Source: Lachancea thermotolerans CBS 6340 (lineage: Eukaryota; Ascomycota; Saccharomycetes; Saccharomycetales; Saccharomycetaceae). From it: a DNA stretch of 64,000 bases. This document shows, in pieces, positions 8,224 to 17,130 of the stretch. A program made the translations under genes and the position numbers. The first letter of the stretch is position 1. Every line of letters begins with the position of its first letter. The DNA is taken from assembly GCF_000142805.1 (NCBI RefSeq), contig NC_013078.1:620001-684000 (forward strand), read 5' to 3'. The notes below the pieces were generated by a model, which ran no database searches, was not told the origin of the DNA, and saw nothing but the letters and a program-made list of their open reading frames with translations.

Positions 8224-10065
8224 TTAACGAGTGGACATGGCCTTGGTGACGACTCTCTTCAAGCCGACCTCGGCCTTTCTCAAGTCATCGGCAGAGGAGT
8301 CCTCGATTTCCAAAGCAGCCATGGCGTCGGACAAAGCGGACTCGATCTTGGACTTGGCACCTCTCTTCATCTTGGAAGACAGGACTGGGTCGGTGACGGT
8401 CTGCTCGACAGAGGAGACGTAAGACTCCAATCTCTGTCTGGCCTCGTGCTTCTTGGCGAAGGCCTCGTCGGCGGCCTTGAACTCCTCGGCCTGGTTAACC
8501 ATCTTCTCGATCTCGTCGGAAGACAGTCTGCCGACAGCGTTGGAGATAGTGATGTTGGCGGACTTACCGGTGGACTTCTCGACGGCGGTGACCTTCAAGA
8601 TACCGTTGGCGTCAACCTCGAAGATAGCCTCCAAGACTGGCTCACCAGCTGGCAAAGGTGGGATACCCTTCAAGTCGAACTCACCCAACAAGGTGTTCTC
8701 GCTACAGTTGACACGCTCACCCTGGTAGACTGGGAACTGAACGGTGGTCTGGTGGTCAGCGACGGTAGTGAAAGTTCTTCTCTTGATGGTTGGGACAGTG
8801 GTGTTTCTTGGCACGACTGGGGCGAAGACGTTGCCCTGCATGGCAACACCCAGGGACAATGGAGCGACATCCAACAACAACAAGTCCTTGGTGTCCTCAG
8901 AGGTGGACTGACCGGTCAGGATAGCACCCTGGACGGCGGCACCGTAGGCGACAGCCTCGTCTGGGTTGATAGATTTCTCCAACTGCTTACCCTCGAAGAA
9001 GTCGGACAACAACTTCTGGACCTTTGGGATTCTGGTGGAACCACCGACCAAGACGACCTCGTCGATCTGGGACTTGGCGATCTTGGCGTCCTTTAGGACT
9101 TGCTCGACTGGCTCCAAGGTAGACTTGAACAAGGCGGCGTTGATGTCCTCGAATCTAGCTCTGGTGATAGAGGTCTCGAAGTCCTCACCCTCGAACAGAG
9201 AGTCGACCTCGATGGTGGTCTGGGTGACGGAAGACAGAGTTCTCTTAGCTCTCTCGGCGGCAGTTCTCAATCTTCTCAAGGCTCTGGCGTCGTTGGAGAT
9301 GTCCAAACCGGTCTTCTTCTTGAACTCGGCCTTGAAGTGGTCCAACATGTTGGTGTCGAAGTCCTGGCCACCCAAGTGAGTGTTACCGGAGGTAGACTTG
9401 ACGGTGTAGACACCGCCGGCGATGTGCAGCAAGGAAACATCGAAAGTACCACCACCCAAGTCGAAAATCAGGACGTGTCTCTCCTTGTCGGACTTACCAG
9501 CACCTAGACCGTAAGCGATAGCGGCGGCGGTAGGCTCGTTGATGATACGCAGAACGTTCAAACCGGAAATGGCACCGGCGTCCTTGGTAGCCTGTCTCTG
9601 GGCGTCGTTAAAGTAGGCTGGGACGGTGATGACGGCCTTCTCGACCTTCTTACCGATCTTGGCCTCGGCGGTCTCCTTCATCTTGGTCAAGACCATGGAG
9701 GAGATCTCCTGAGGGGAGAAAGTCTTGGTCTCACCCAAGTACTCGACCTCGATCATTGGGGCGTCGTTGACGTCGATGACCTTGAAAGGCCAGGTCTTCA
9801 TGTCGCTCTGGACGGACTCGTCGTCGAATCTTCTACCGATCAAACGCTTAGCGTCGAAGACGGTGTTTCTTGGGTTCAACGCAGCCTGGTTCTTGGCAGC
9901 GTCACCAATTAGTCTCTCCTCGGGAGTGAAAGCAACGAACGATGGGGTAACTCTGTTACCTTGTTCGTTGGCGATAATCTCGACCGACGACTCGTAAGTC
10001 GCAACACAAGAGTAGGTGGTACCCAAGTCGATACCGACAGCACCTGCGAAAACACCTTCAGCCAT
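8224..10065 (-). CDS. SSB1: SSB, ribosome-associated Hsp70 chaperone
   Basis: Hsp70 of the Ssb class, which binds ribosomes and, with the RAC complex (Zuo1-Ssz1), folds nascent chains in the cytosol. It has 613 residues, the exact S. cerevisiae length, from the ATG at 10065 ([20 protein letters not shown]). The frame stays open another 37 codons upstream but that stretch is unrelated to Ssb and is taken as 5' leader. Features: phosphate loops [10 protein letters not shown] and [10 protein letters not shown], the [17 protein letters not shown] segment, the substrate-binding beta domain, and a C-terminal lid ending in a basic MSTR. Codon use is extreme (GTC, TTG, AAG, AGA-type optimal codons), fitting a very abundant protein. 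It is single here, while S. cerevisiae has SSB1 and SSB2. Confidence 0.98.
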   Translation of the reverse strand: MAEGVFAGAVGIDLGTTYSCVATYESSVEIIANEQGNRVTPSFVAFTPEERLIGDAAKNQAALNPRNTVFDAKRLIGRRFDDESVQSDMKTWPFKVIDVNDAPMIEVEYLGETKTFSPQEISSMVLTKMKETAEAKIGKKVEKAVITVPAYFNDAQRQATKDAGAISGLNVLRIINEPTAAAIAYGLGAGKSDKERHVLIFDLGGGTFDVSLLHIAGGVYTVKSTSGNTHLGGQDFDTNMLDHFKAEFKKKTGLDISNDARALRRLRTAAERAKRTLSSVTQTTIEVDSLFEGEDFETSITRARFEDINAALFKSTLEPVEQVLKDAKIAKSQIDEVVLVGGSTRIPKVQKLLSDFFEGKQLEKSINPDEAVAYGAAVQGAILTGQSTSEDTKDLLLLDVAPLSLGVAMQGNVFAPVVPRNTTVPTIKRRTFTTVADHQTTVQFPVYQGERVNCSENTLLGEFDLKGIPPLPAGEPVLEAIFEVDANGILKVTAVEKSTGKSANITISNAVGRLSSDEIEKMVNQAEEFKAADEAFAKKHEARQRLESYVSSVEQTVTDPVLSSKMKRGAKSKIESALSDAMAALEIEDSSADDLRKAEVGLKRVVTKAMSTR

Positions 10066-10468
10066 TGTGATATGTGAGGATTGAGCTTTGTGAGCGAAGC
10101 AAGATCTGGGCCAAAAACTTCCAAACCAAAGGTGAAAAGGTAGAACCCATCTTTCCTGCAAAGTTTTATAACACAACTGAAAATTTTTTCACACTGGACG
10201 CTAAACCGCCGTGCCGATGCCCTCGTCTTTTCTTTTCCCGACCGCTGTGTCCCGTGCGCTTCCCGCCTGTGGGCGGGCATCGCCCATTTTTTCAGCAGGG
10301 CGCAAAGCGTGCGTTGAGCGGACCGCACTATTCGCAGGGGTTGTGCTGATATGTTCGCAGGAGGGCGGGGATCTTCACGTGAGAGGCCACATGACTGGAG
10401 ACAAAGCACGTGCTATGTCACATGCCTGGATTCAGAGCACGTGGCTACTCACGTCACGTGTCAAGGGC
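10066..10468 (-). promoter_or_regulatory. SSB promoter with E-box cluster
   Basis: The 400 bases upstream of SSB hold CACGTG at 10376-10381, 10407-10412, 10438-10443 and 10455-10460; a fifth copy at 10475-10480 lies in the last codons of MER1. CACGTG is the site of Cbf1, Pho4 and other bHLH factors in yeasts. Five copies in 105 bases is far beyond chance. The copies lie 310-415 bases before the SSB ATG and just beyond the MER1 stop, so SSB is the more likely target. Confidence 0.5.
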
Positions 10469-11470
10469 TCAGCGCACGTGCCGCGGCGCTTGGCGGAAGG
10501 TCTCGAGTAGCGCGCCCACAAGACACACGGCGCGGGCCACGGACTCAATGTCGCCGGTGATAGAGAGACACTGCTCGATACAGGCGGGGTTGGCGAGCTG
10601 GTTGGCGGAGAGGCGGGCCGGGATGGGTAGGATTTTGATGACGGCACGTGACTGGAGCCTTAGCTGTTCGATTCGGGCGCCCTGGCGGCCAATGAGGAAG
10701 GTGATCTCGGGCTTGTTCAGGCGAACCGTGTGGGTGGTGATCTCTGACGGGGCCCGCGAGCATGCGGCTGGGGCAACAAGCGTGGCAGAGATGCACCGCG
10801 GCGTCGCTCGCGCAGGGATGGGGCAGAACGGCGCGTGCGGGCACTTGTAGAAGCTGTGCGCGGCCAGGCTCGCGAGATCGGCAAAAACAGGCGCGGATTT
10901 AATGCTTTCGAGCGTAATAGCGCGCGCGCTAAGCGCGCGCACCTGCGACCGCAGCTCCAGCCCGCCCGAGCGGATCACGTGTACAAGCTCTCGCGGCAGA
11001 AGCATGCACACCGGCGCATCGCCGACCACCGAGGTCAGCAGCTCGACGTCCAGCGGACACTCCACAGTTGCAGAGTGGTATGAGTCTGCGGTAATCGTGA
11101 GCGTGCCCGTTAGGCGTCGCTCGCGACCGCCGCCAGCGAGCGCAAGCGCTTCCAAGAAACTCCGGACTCTGAGCCGCGAAACCAGAAAGCGCGCACGAGG
11201 CGCGTCTGCGCGCACCGTGCACGCAACACGTACCGACACGGAGTCACGAGCACCTCGGAAAACCTGCTCCAGCCGCGACACGGTTCCTTGGCTTGCCTCC
11301 TTTTCGTTAGAGTCCCTTGAAACAGGGCCTTTAAGAACGCCCTTTGCCGCGGCGCGCGAGCCCGCAGTGCGCGGCGTCGAAGGATCTCCAACCTCTCCTT
11401 GGTCTAGTGAATAGGATTGCCATGCTTCCTGATCCTGGTGTACCGTTGGCGGCTCTAAACAGACGTCCAT
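10469..11470 (-). CDS. MER1: MER1, meiosis-specific splicing activator (KH domain)
   Basis: KH-domain RNA-binding protein that in S. cerevisiae activates splicing of meiotic pre-mRNAs by contacting the intron enhancer and the U1 snRNP. It has 333 residues (S. cerevisiae 270); the extra length is a disordered N-terminus. The single clear KH domain occupies about residues 245-325, with the core LNKPEITFLIGRQGARIEQL carrying the GxxG loop as GRQG. The only Met near the N-terminus is the ATG at 11470; the next is about 150 residues in. The gene follows SSB as in S. cerevisiae (YNL209W-YNL210W). A perfect URS1 sits just upstream. It is divergent in composition and GC-rich, as expected for a rapidly evolving meiotic gene. 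Confidence 0.88.
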   Translation of the reverse strand: MDVCLEPPTVHQDQEAWQSYSLDQGEVGDPSTPRTAGSRAAAKGVLKGPVSRDSNEKEASQGTVSRLEQVFRGARDSVSVRVACTVRADAPRARFLVSRLRVRSFLEALALAGGGRERRLTGTLTITADSYHSATVECPLDVELLTSVVGDAPVCMLLPRELVHVIRSGGLELRSQVRALSARAITLESIKSAPVFADLASLAAHSFYKCPHAPFCPIPARATPRCISATLVAPAACSRAPSEITTHTVRLNKPEITFLIGRQGARIEQLRLQSRAVIKILPIPARLSANQLANPACIEQCLSITGDIESVARAVCLVGALLETFRQAPRHVR

Positions 11471-11475
11471 AATTC

Positions 11476-11606
11476 TCGGCGGCTAAAATGGGTCAAACTC
11501 CACAAAAAAAAAAGAACGGCTAGTCCTCAATCTTCGCGTCTCGGCGGGATCCAAATCACAACTAATAGCGCGCGAGGTCTTCCTATAAAGCTATGCCGTT
11601 ATATAT
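11476..11606 (-). promoter_or_regulatory. URS1 and TATA box of MER1
   Basis: TCGGCGGCTA at 11476-11485 is a full match to the Ume6-bound URS1 that represses early meiotic genes in vegetative cells and activates them through Ime1. A TATATA at 11601-11606 lies about 131 bases before the MER1 ATG. URS1 lying between the TATA box and the ATG, only 6 bases from the latter, is unusually close. Confidence 0.65.
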
Positions 11607-11703
11607 GCAAGTGCGAGTAGAACTGCTGGGAGGCGTGTCTGCTCCGCGTAAAGGATGTGTAAGAGAAGTTGTTTGAGCGCCTGACAGCGCTAAAAGTTAA
11701 ACT

Positions 11704-12702
11704 TCACTGGTCACGTGTACGGGCTAGGTCGAAGACGTATCGGGCAGCGTGGTAGATGAAGAGGAACTGGTCCACCATCTGGACCATCTTGAGACGCTGG
11801 GTGCGCAGCTGCAGGACGATCTGCTCAACAAGATCGTGGCTGTAGTCCTGCACCGGCTGCGCGGCCGTGAAATCGAGGGTGTCGTGAAAAAGATGGTCGA
11901 GCGTGATGAAGGTGCCCGTGCGGCCGACGCCCGCAGAACAGTGAACCACCATAGGGTTTTCGCTCGAGTTCAGGCTATGCGCATGACGCGAGAGTTTGAG
12001 GATCGGAACTATCTCGTCAGGCTTCGACATGTCTCTCCAGCGGTCGAAGTAGAAGTGGTGAACGGTTTTCTTTGGGAAAGCCGGGTCTGCTGGCGCGAGT
12101 TCGAGCGTCGAGAGCGTGTAGTCGTTCTCGCGCTCGCTGCATTGGAAGTGCACCTCCAGGTCGACGTCGAACGTCGTGCAGCTCGACTCGGGCCCCGACG
12201 CGGAGCAGCTGGAGCTCTGTGTCCTTGGTATCTTCAGCGGAGCGGCCGCGTCGTGAGGCCAGTACTCGAAGCACTTTTGGCGCCCGCCCTCCACCAGCGG
12301 CGTCACCATGGCTATAACTATGTCGCTTCCGGTGCACTGCTGGTAGCACATCTGCCAGAACTGAGGCCACGAGTTCTGCGTGGGCCCTTGAGTCGCGATG
12401 TAGTGGCCCGGCCGCACCGACTGCCCAGGCACCTGCACCTTGACGTAAGACGCATTAATGTAGTCGTTGCCAGCCTGCGTCCGAAGTTTCACGCGGTTGC
12501 GCTCGTACGGCATAATGTTCACGTACCGGTTTCTGTCGTCGTTCGACTCATCTACAGAAGAACCCAAACTCCATCGCGACTTAGCTGGGTTTAATGTCGC
12601 GTCCCTCAGCCGTAAGTCTTCTTGATGCTGAATGAAGCGGAACTTGCTTACGAGCTCCTGTGCGCTCTGTTTCAAGTACCACGGTACTGTCTCTGACGCC
12701 AT
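11704..12702 (-). CDS. PTP1: PTP1, protein tyrosine phosphatase
   Basis: Classical protein-tyrosine phosphatase of 332 residues (S. cerevisiae 335). The signature loop HCSAGVGRTG gives catalytic C255 and R261. The phosphotyrosine-recognition segment NDYINASYV is at 79-87, the Q-loop region is near the C-terminus (QRLKMVQMVDQFLF), and the WPD-loop region reads RWRDMSKPDE, an atypical form shared with S. cerevisiae Ptp1. It starts at the ATG at 12702. In S. cerevisiae PTP1 (YDL230W) follows SSB1 (YDL229W), so this gene marks the chromosome IV side of the merged ancestral block. Confidence 0.97.
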   Translation of the reverse strand: MASETVPWYLKQSAQELVSKFRFIQHQEDLRLRDATLNPAKSRWSLGSSVDESNDDRNRYVNIMPYERNRVKLRTQAGNDYINASYVKVQVPGQSVRPGHYIATQGPTQNSWPQFWQMCYQQCTGSDIVIAMVTPLVEGGRQKCFEYWPHDAAAPLKIPRTQSSSCSASGPESSCTTFDVDLEVHFQCSERENDYTLSTLELAPADPAFPKKTVHHFYFDRWRDMSKPDEIVPILKLSRHAHSLNSSENPMVVHCSAGVGRTGTFITLDHLFHDTLDFTAAQPVQDYSHDLVEQIVLQLRTQRLKMVQMVDQFLFIYHAARYVFDLARTRDQ

Positions 12703-12853
12703 GGTCTTGTTTTATTCGAGGATGTTTACTATTCTCTAGATATCAAGTGATTACGATTAATAAAAATTCAGGCTATCTTCGGAGCGATGAGTCAAGATAA
12801 AACCGAAGCTTTAGCCTGAAGCTGAGACATCTGAGGATTCGCTACGAACCACG

Positions 12854-15800
12854 ATGGTTGATTCTAAGGTGTCGAAGGGCTCATACAAGCACAAGTCCTT
12901 CTTATCGCTGAAGGAGCTGGGCCAGAGTTCGAAGAACAAGGGCCCTCCATCTTCAAGGACGTCGCTATCGCAGCTTAAGCTTAATCTACTGGCGGACGGT
13001 AAGCATTGGGAGATCTTAGAGGACTATGGGTTGGAAGAACTGAGAGATGGGTTTTTCGATCCGATCTTCACAAGGCACGAGAATGTCGTGCCGTCCGAAG
13101 AAGACAGCGATAGCGCCGTGTCAAAGACGGCCGGGCGGTTGACGGTCGCAAGCTGGGTGGCACACAACTTGGAGGGGCTTAAGCAATCTTGGCAACCTAT
13201 GCTGAAGTTCTGGCTTGCCTTCTTCATTGCTGTGTGCATCTGCCTGATCCACCCGTCGGGGTCGTGGCTGGGTCACCGCTTCAGATACTTCATGCCGGTT
13301 GCGGTGTTGATACACCACCCAGCACGCAACATCGGAGTGCAGCTGGAAATTACGCTTTGGTCGATCACCGGCGCAGCTTTTGGGATGGGATGGTCCGCCC
13401 TAGCGTGGTACATTTCCGTTGCTACAAGGCCAACTGCCAACCACCAAGGCGGTATCCTTTTCGCGAGCATGTTCTTGGCAGTGTTTTTGTCGACGTGGCT
13501 GCGCTCCTCTAAGCAAAGGCTGTTGTATTTCTCGCTATCTTACGGCATTGCCATATGCTTCCTGCACACGGTCGACTTGGTCAACGCCAAATCTATGCTC
13601 GACTGGAAACTGTATTGGGATTTTGGAATACCGTATCTGTTTGGACTGCTTATCTCAATGGTCGTGTGCGCCGCGGTATTCCCCCACTCTGGGCAGTCCG
13701 AGATCATATCTCGATTTTCGACGTCCATCAATAACATCAAACAACTTCTGGTCACATTTCTAGAGCTTGACGAGTGCGGAAACACTGATAGACATCACTT
13801 GCTACAGAAGGAAATCGGCACCAGCATTGACTTCGATGTGTCTGAGGGTATGCGAGAATTTTTGAATCAATTAACCATAACAAGAATTAGTGAGGAGTCA
13901 CTCCTAAGCTTTCGTAATTCCATTACCATCGCCGCTGCCCCACTGAGATCAATGCCCACAGACCATAAGCTTCTCACGAAGCTCGAGCTTCAGGATTTCT
14001 ACGAAGCCTATCAAGATAAACACAAAGAAGGTCAAACCGTCGATAAATCTCACGGTGATACACACATGCCAGTTTCAGGAAATGCAACTCCACTCCCCAA
14101 ATCTAATAACTTTGTTGGCCTTGGCGGTCATACAAATAGCGAACTATTTACCAGCATGCTAAGGTCTACGTTCTCGAGTAGCCTGTTGTCCTTACTAGTT
14201 GAGATGATTGCGCTTTTAGAAACGATAGAAAGCGGGCTTGATAACTTCGCCAATGGTAAGCTTTTCGATAATGAAAATCTTGGTATTGAGGAAAAACTGA
14301 AAAGCCACATCAGCAAGTTGATTCGCAGGATATACAACATCGACGTTTGTTACAAAGAGTTTACTAAATCGAACCTTTTTTGCAAAGAGCTTCTCTCAGA
14401 CTCGCAAGCCATTGACTCTTTTCTGTTCTTGAGATACTTGAGACAAAGTGCCAAAAACCTTATCCCCGTTGCCACATGCGTCGTTGAAATGAGCGCGAAT
14501 CTGCGTTGGCGTGTCGAACTTCCCCATTACCCCTGGCGCCGCGCATTAAACAGACTGCCGCACCGCTGCAGTATTGACCAAGGAGCAAAATCTCTCTTGC
14601 ACTACTTCGAAACGAAGTCGGATGTCGACGATCTGTTCGAGCAACTTTATAACAGCTACACCTCAAGACACAAAGTAAGCGCCGAAGGACCAGAAAAAGG
14701 TAAAATACGCGCTACAGTCAGGGCTATCGACCATAAGGACTTTAGCTTGCATACTACCAGCCATCCCTTGAGATACAAGCTCTGGCTACTGAGCACCGAA
14801 ATTACTTCTTATGAAAGTAGATGGGCACTGAAAATTGCAATCGTGATGACATTCTTTGCTTTGCCAGCATGGCTTCCTCAGTCCAATCGGTGGTACCAAG
14901 AATATCAGTGTTGGTGGGCCCCGCTATCGTTTCTCCTCCTGTCTAATCGTCGGCACAGTGGGAATTGGCCATCTATGGGCAGGCGGCTCGCTTCTGCCTT
15001 GTTAGGAATTTTCTGGGGATGGTGTTCTAACCAAGCGCGTCACTTTGGCAGTCCCTATGTCGTTGCAACATTTGCAGGGTTACTGTGTGCAGTCCTTTCC
15101 TTCAACTTTTTTGCCAACAATCACACCAAATCTAGTTTTACCGGTCTCTTGTGCTTTGTTGTGATTGCACTGGAACCATACAGCAAACGTAGCTCTTTGA
15201 ACACAGCGTTTATCTGGAAAAACACATGGGTCACAGGAGTAGCGCTTTTGTGCGGAATATTACTTTCAATTCCTATTAACTGGATTCTTTGGTCGTTTAC
15301 GGCGCGTCATGAACTCAGAATCTCTATTTCCTCACTGCTCGCACACATAAGTCAGTCGTACCAAAGCGTGACTGATCGCTACCTCTACAGAGATGCCGAT
15401 GATGCCCCAACCGAGTTGACACTAAAATATTCTAGTATAAGAGAAGTGCGCCTTTCCCAAAGCTTAATCGCTGTGAAAAGGTTGCTTCAAAAAGCACGCG
15501 AAGAGCCCAACTATATTTTTGAATTCAAGGCTGATCTTTACGAGCAACTCTTAGACGCATGTGAATATCTGCTGGAAAAAATGGTGGAGGCGAGGCTTTC
15601 TGGTCAACATTTCGAGGTTTGGGACCAAGACAGCAACAGCGAAATCTCAAGAGCACTGTTATCTCTGAGACGCGATAGTGTCGCATCTGTTATCTTCATT
15701 TTTTACATGTTGTCAAACTGTTTTCTTTCAAAGAATAGAATTCCGATGTACCTACCCAATGTTATCATGTCAAGGAAGAAGCTCTATGATTTCATTTCTA

Positions 15801-16033
15801 AATTTGAATCAAATTTCGCGTCCAGGTCTTCAACTGCTGTGAGCAATTCTGAGTCCTCGGATTCCGAAATAAAGGAACATGACACCAATCCTTCGTCTGA
15901 CGACTATGAGAAATCCCACTGGACCCAAATCCATGGTATGGCATTTGCGCGCGCTTTCACCGATATTGCGGAAGTTGTGCAGAAACTTGCCAACCTGAGT
16001 CGTGAAATTTTGGGTGAGGAGGATTGCTGTTAA
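12854..16033 (+). CDS. BRE4: BRE4, multispanning membrane protein linked to brefeldin A sensitivity
   Basis: Large integral membrane protein of 1059 residues (S. cerevisiae about 1125), linked to endocytosis and brefeldin A sensitivity; its biochemical role is unknown. Two hydrophobic blocks are plain: several helices at about 115-290 (FWLAFFIAVCICLI, LLYFSLSYGIAICFL, IPYLFGLLISMVVCAAVF) and a second set at about 655-815 (IAIVMTFFALPAWL, VTGVALLCGILLSIPINWIL). They are joined by a long hydrophilic stretch with coiled-coil character. The paired layout resembles fungal FUSC/aromatic-acid-exporter-like proteins, which is my inference. The neighbours PTP1 and OST4 match YDL230W-YDL231C-YDL232C. 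Confidence 0.93.
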   Translation: MVDSKVSKGSYKHKSFLSLKELGQSSKNKGPPSSRTSLSQLKLNLLADGKHWEILEDYGLEELRDGFFDPIFTRHENVVPSEEDSDSAVSKTAGRLTVASWVAHNLEGLKQSWQPMLKFWLAFFIAVCICLIHPSGSWLGHRFRYFMPVAVLIHHPARNIGVQLEITLWSITGAAFGMGWSALAWYISVATRPTANHQGGILFASMFLAVFLSTWLRSSKQRLLYFSLSYGIAICFLHTVDLVNAKSMLDWKLYWDFGIPYLFGLLISMVVCAAVFPHSGQSEIISRFSTSINNIKQLLVTFLELDECGNTDRHHLLQKEIGTSIDFDVSEGMREFLNQLTITRISEESLLSFRNSITIAAAPLRSMPTDHKLLTKLELQDFYEAYQDKHKEGQTVDKSHGDTHMPVSGNATPLPKSNNFVGLGGHTNSELFTSMLRSTFSSSLLSLLVEMIALLETIESGLDNFANGKLFDNENLGIEEKLKSHISKLIRRIYNIDVCYKEFTKSNLFCKELLSDSQAIDSFLFLRYLRQSAKNLIPVATCVVEMSANLRWRVELPHYPWRRALNRLPHRCSIDQGAKSLLHYFETKSDVDDLFEQLYNSYTSRHKVSAEGPEKGKIRATVRAIDHKDFSLHTTSHPLRYKLWLLSTEITSYESRWALKIAIVMTFFALPAWLPQSNRWYQEYQCWWAPLSFLLLSNRRHSGNWPSMGRRLASALLGIFWGWCSNQARHFGSPYVVATFAGLLCAVLSFNFFANNHTKSSFTGLLCFVVIALEPYSKRSSLNTAFIWKNTWVTGVALLCGILLSIPINWILWSFTARHELRISISSLLAHISQSYQSVTDRYLYRDADDAPTELTLKYSSIREVRLSQSLIAVKRLLQKAREEPNYIFEFKADLYEQLLDACEYLLEKMVEARLSGQHFEVWDQDSNSEISRALLSLRRDSVASVIFIFYMLSNCFLSKNRIPMYLPNVIMSRKKLYDFISKFESNFASRSSTAVSNSESSDSEIKEHDTNPSSDDYEKSHWTQIHGMAFARAFTDIAEVVQKLANLSREILGEEDCC

Positions 16034-16148
16034 AGAGGTAAGGGAGTACGGTGTTTTTAGCTGCCCAGTGAGCATCAAAACAAACTCCGCGCAGCAGAGC
16101 TTAACCTAACAAAATATAATTTTTAATATACACATCACTTATTTTTAT

Positions 16149-16238
16149 TCAGTAACGAGCTTCTTCATAAATGTGGTGCCCCAAGAAGCACTTTTCTACC
16201 ATGAGATCGTTTTCCTTGCCGACGCCAGAGTGCCACAT
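16149..16238 (-). other. Possible 29-codon ORF or last exon, unrecognised
   Basis: A short frame on the minus strand begins MWHSGVGKEND and ends HHIYEEARY before a TGA. It sits in the gap between BRE4 and OST4. The ATG is preceded by a pyrimidine run and an in-frame TAG (TTTTTAG), which could be a 3' splice site, but I found no GTATGT donor or TACTAAC branch point in the 160 bases up to OST4. The peptide is rich in residues that are rare in random frames (W, H, C, Y). I do not recognise it; it may be chance. Confidence 0.2.
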
Positions 16239-16400
16239 GTTCTAAAAAGACGAAACGAACCGCTCAAAAACCTATGAGTACAGCTCCCATGGTACCAATC
16301 CATTCGCTTTAATGTCAATTTTGAGACATGCACCTTTTTTAATTTACTCGTAGTCAAGGCGTTTGGCCTGGACTACCAAAAGCTCTGATTATTTGCCGTT

Positions 16401-16511
16401 TCAGTTTAGCTTCTTTGCGGTTGAGAAAATGGCGTGGTAAACCACGATCAGAGAGAAAGTGACTATTCCACAAGTAATAGCCAGCGTGTTCAATTGCTCG
16501 TCAGTGATCAT
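16401..16511 (-). CDS. OST4: OST4, oligosaccharyltransferase mini-subunit
   Basis: The complete gene is 37 codons and encodes 36 residues, the same length as S. cerevisiae Ost4. It begins MITDEQLNTLAITCGIV and contains one hydrophobic helix (about residues 9-28) followed by a short basic end (STAKKLN). Ost4 is an ER membrane mini-protein that joins Ost3 or Ost6 to Stt3 in the oligosaccharyltransferase for N-glycosylation. The start MI(S/T)DEQLN is nearly identical to the yeast protein, and the place next to BRE4 matches YDL231C-YDL232C. Its size makes it easy to miss. Confidence 0.95.
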   Translation of the reverse strand: MITDEQLNTLAITCGIVTFSLIVVYHAIFSTAKKLN

Positions 16512-16697
16512 CTTGCTCTAGTTGTGTCCTTCACAACAACTTTGTTCAACTTGAAGTAGAGTTGTTTTTCGATTTCGTTTTGATTAACAAAACACGCCGT
16601 CCACGTGAATCCAAGCGAGGTCTCTGCTATATGCAAGTAAAGAAACACAGCTAACAAGGATCCCTTAACAGCCCTGCATAGCCCTTCAAACCAAAGG

Positions 16698-16958
16698 ATG
16701 ATGAGAGGTTCACCTAGGAGTATAGAAGAGTTCCTGTACAGAACGTTGATGAATAGCGAGGGCTTTCATCGCTTCGTCCGTCGGATCTATTACAAAGTTA
16801 ACGGGCTAGAGGAGCCGATGAGCGGCAGGCCTGCGGCTCACGTTGAGCAGGTGTTTCGACCCACCAGGCTACAGAAATTCAAAGCCTACCGAATCCTTTT
16901 TTGGGACGAGATGAGGGCCGTAGTTGGGCTAAACCGGAGGTTTAACAGACATCTCTAA
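16698..16958 (+). CDS. MRX7: MRX7, small mitochondrial expression-associated protein
   Basis: Basic protein of 86 residues (S. cerevisiae YNL211C/Mrx7 89), found with the mitochondrial organisation of gene expression (MIOREX) complexes; its molecular role is unknown. The conserved N-terminal segment SIEEFLYRTLMNSEGFHRFV-like leads into RRIYYKVNG, the family hallmark; an Arg-rich C-terminus follows. Two ATGs in tandem (16698 and 16701) can serve as start. It lies between OST4 and VID27, consistent with YNL211C-YNL212W. Confidence 0.85.
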   Translation: MMRGSPRSIEEFLYRTLMNSEGFHRFVRRIYYKVNGLEEPMSGRPAAHVEQVFRPTRLQKFKAYRILFWDEMRAVVGLNRRFNRHL

Positions 16959-17130
16959 TGTTCATATAGGATTTATTATATTCTACGGATGACTATGTAA
17001 TTTAAATAGAGGACAGCAACATTGGGAAATTGTTGGTAATGCGAGATGATATCAGCTTTTTAGTTCGCGAACTTCTTTTTAGTGTAAGGCACCACCGCCT
17101 ACGAACCAGTCGCATTCTGTGACGATGAGC

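Noticed and set aside
8218-9507. Long frames (up to 292 codons) on the plus strand opposite SSB
   Set aside because: They are mirror effects of the extreme codon bias of SSB. They are rich in Gly, Leu, Asp and Val repeats typical of antisense reading, and have no family resemblance.
10066-10176. 37-residue N-terminal extension of SSB
   Set aside because: Ssb proteins begin MAEGVF at the ATG at 10065, and the resulting 613 residues match S. cerevisiae exactly. The extension has no counterpart.
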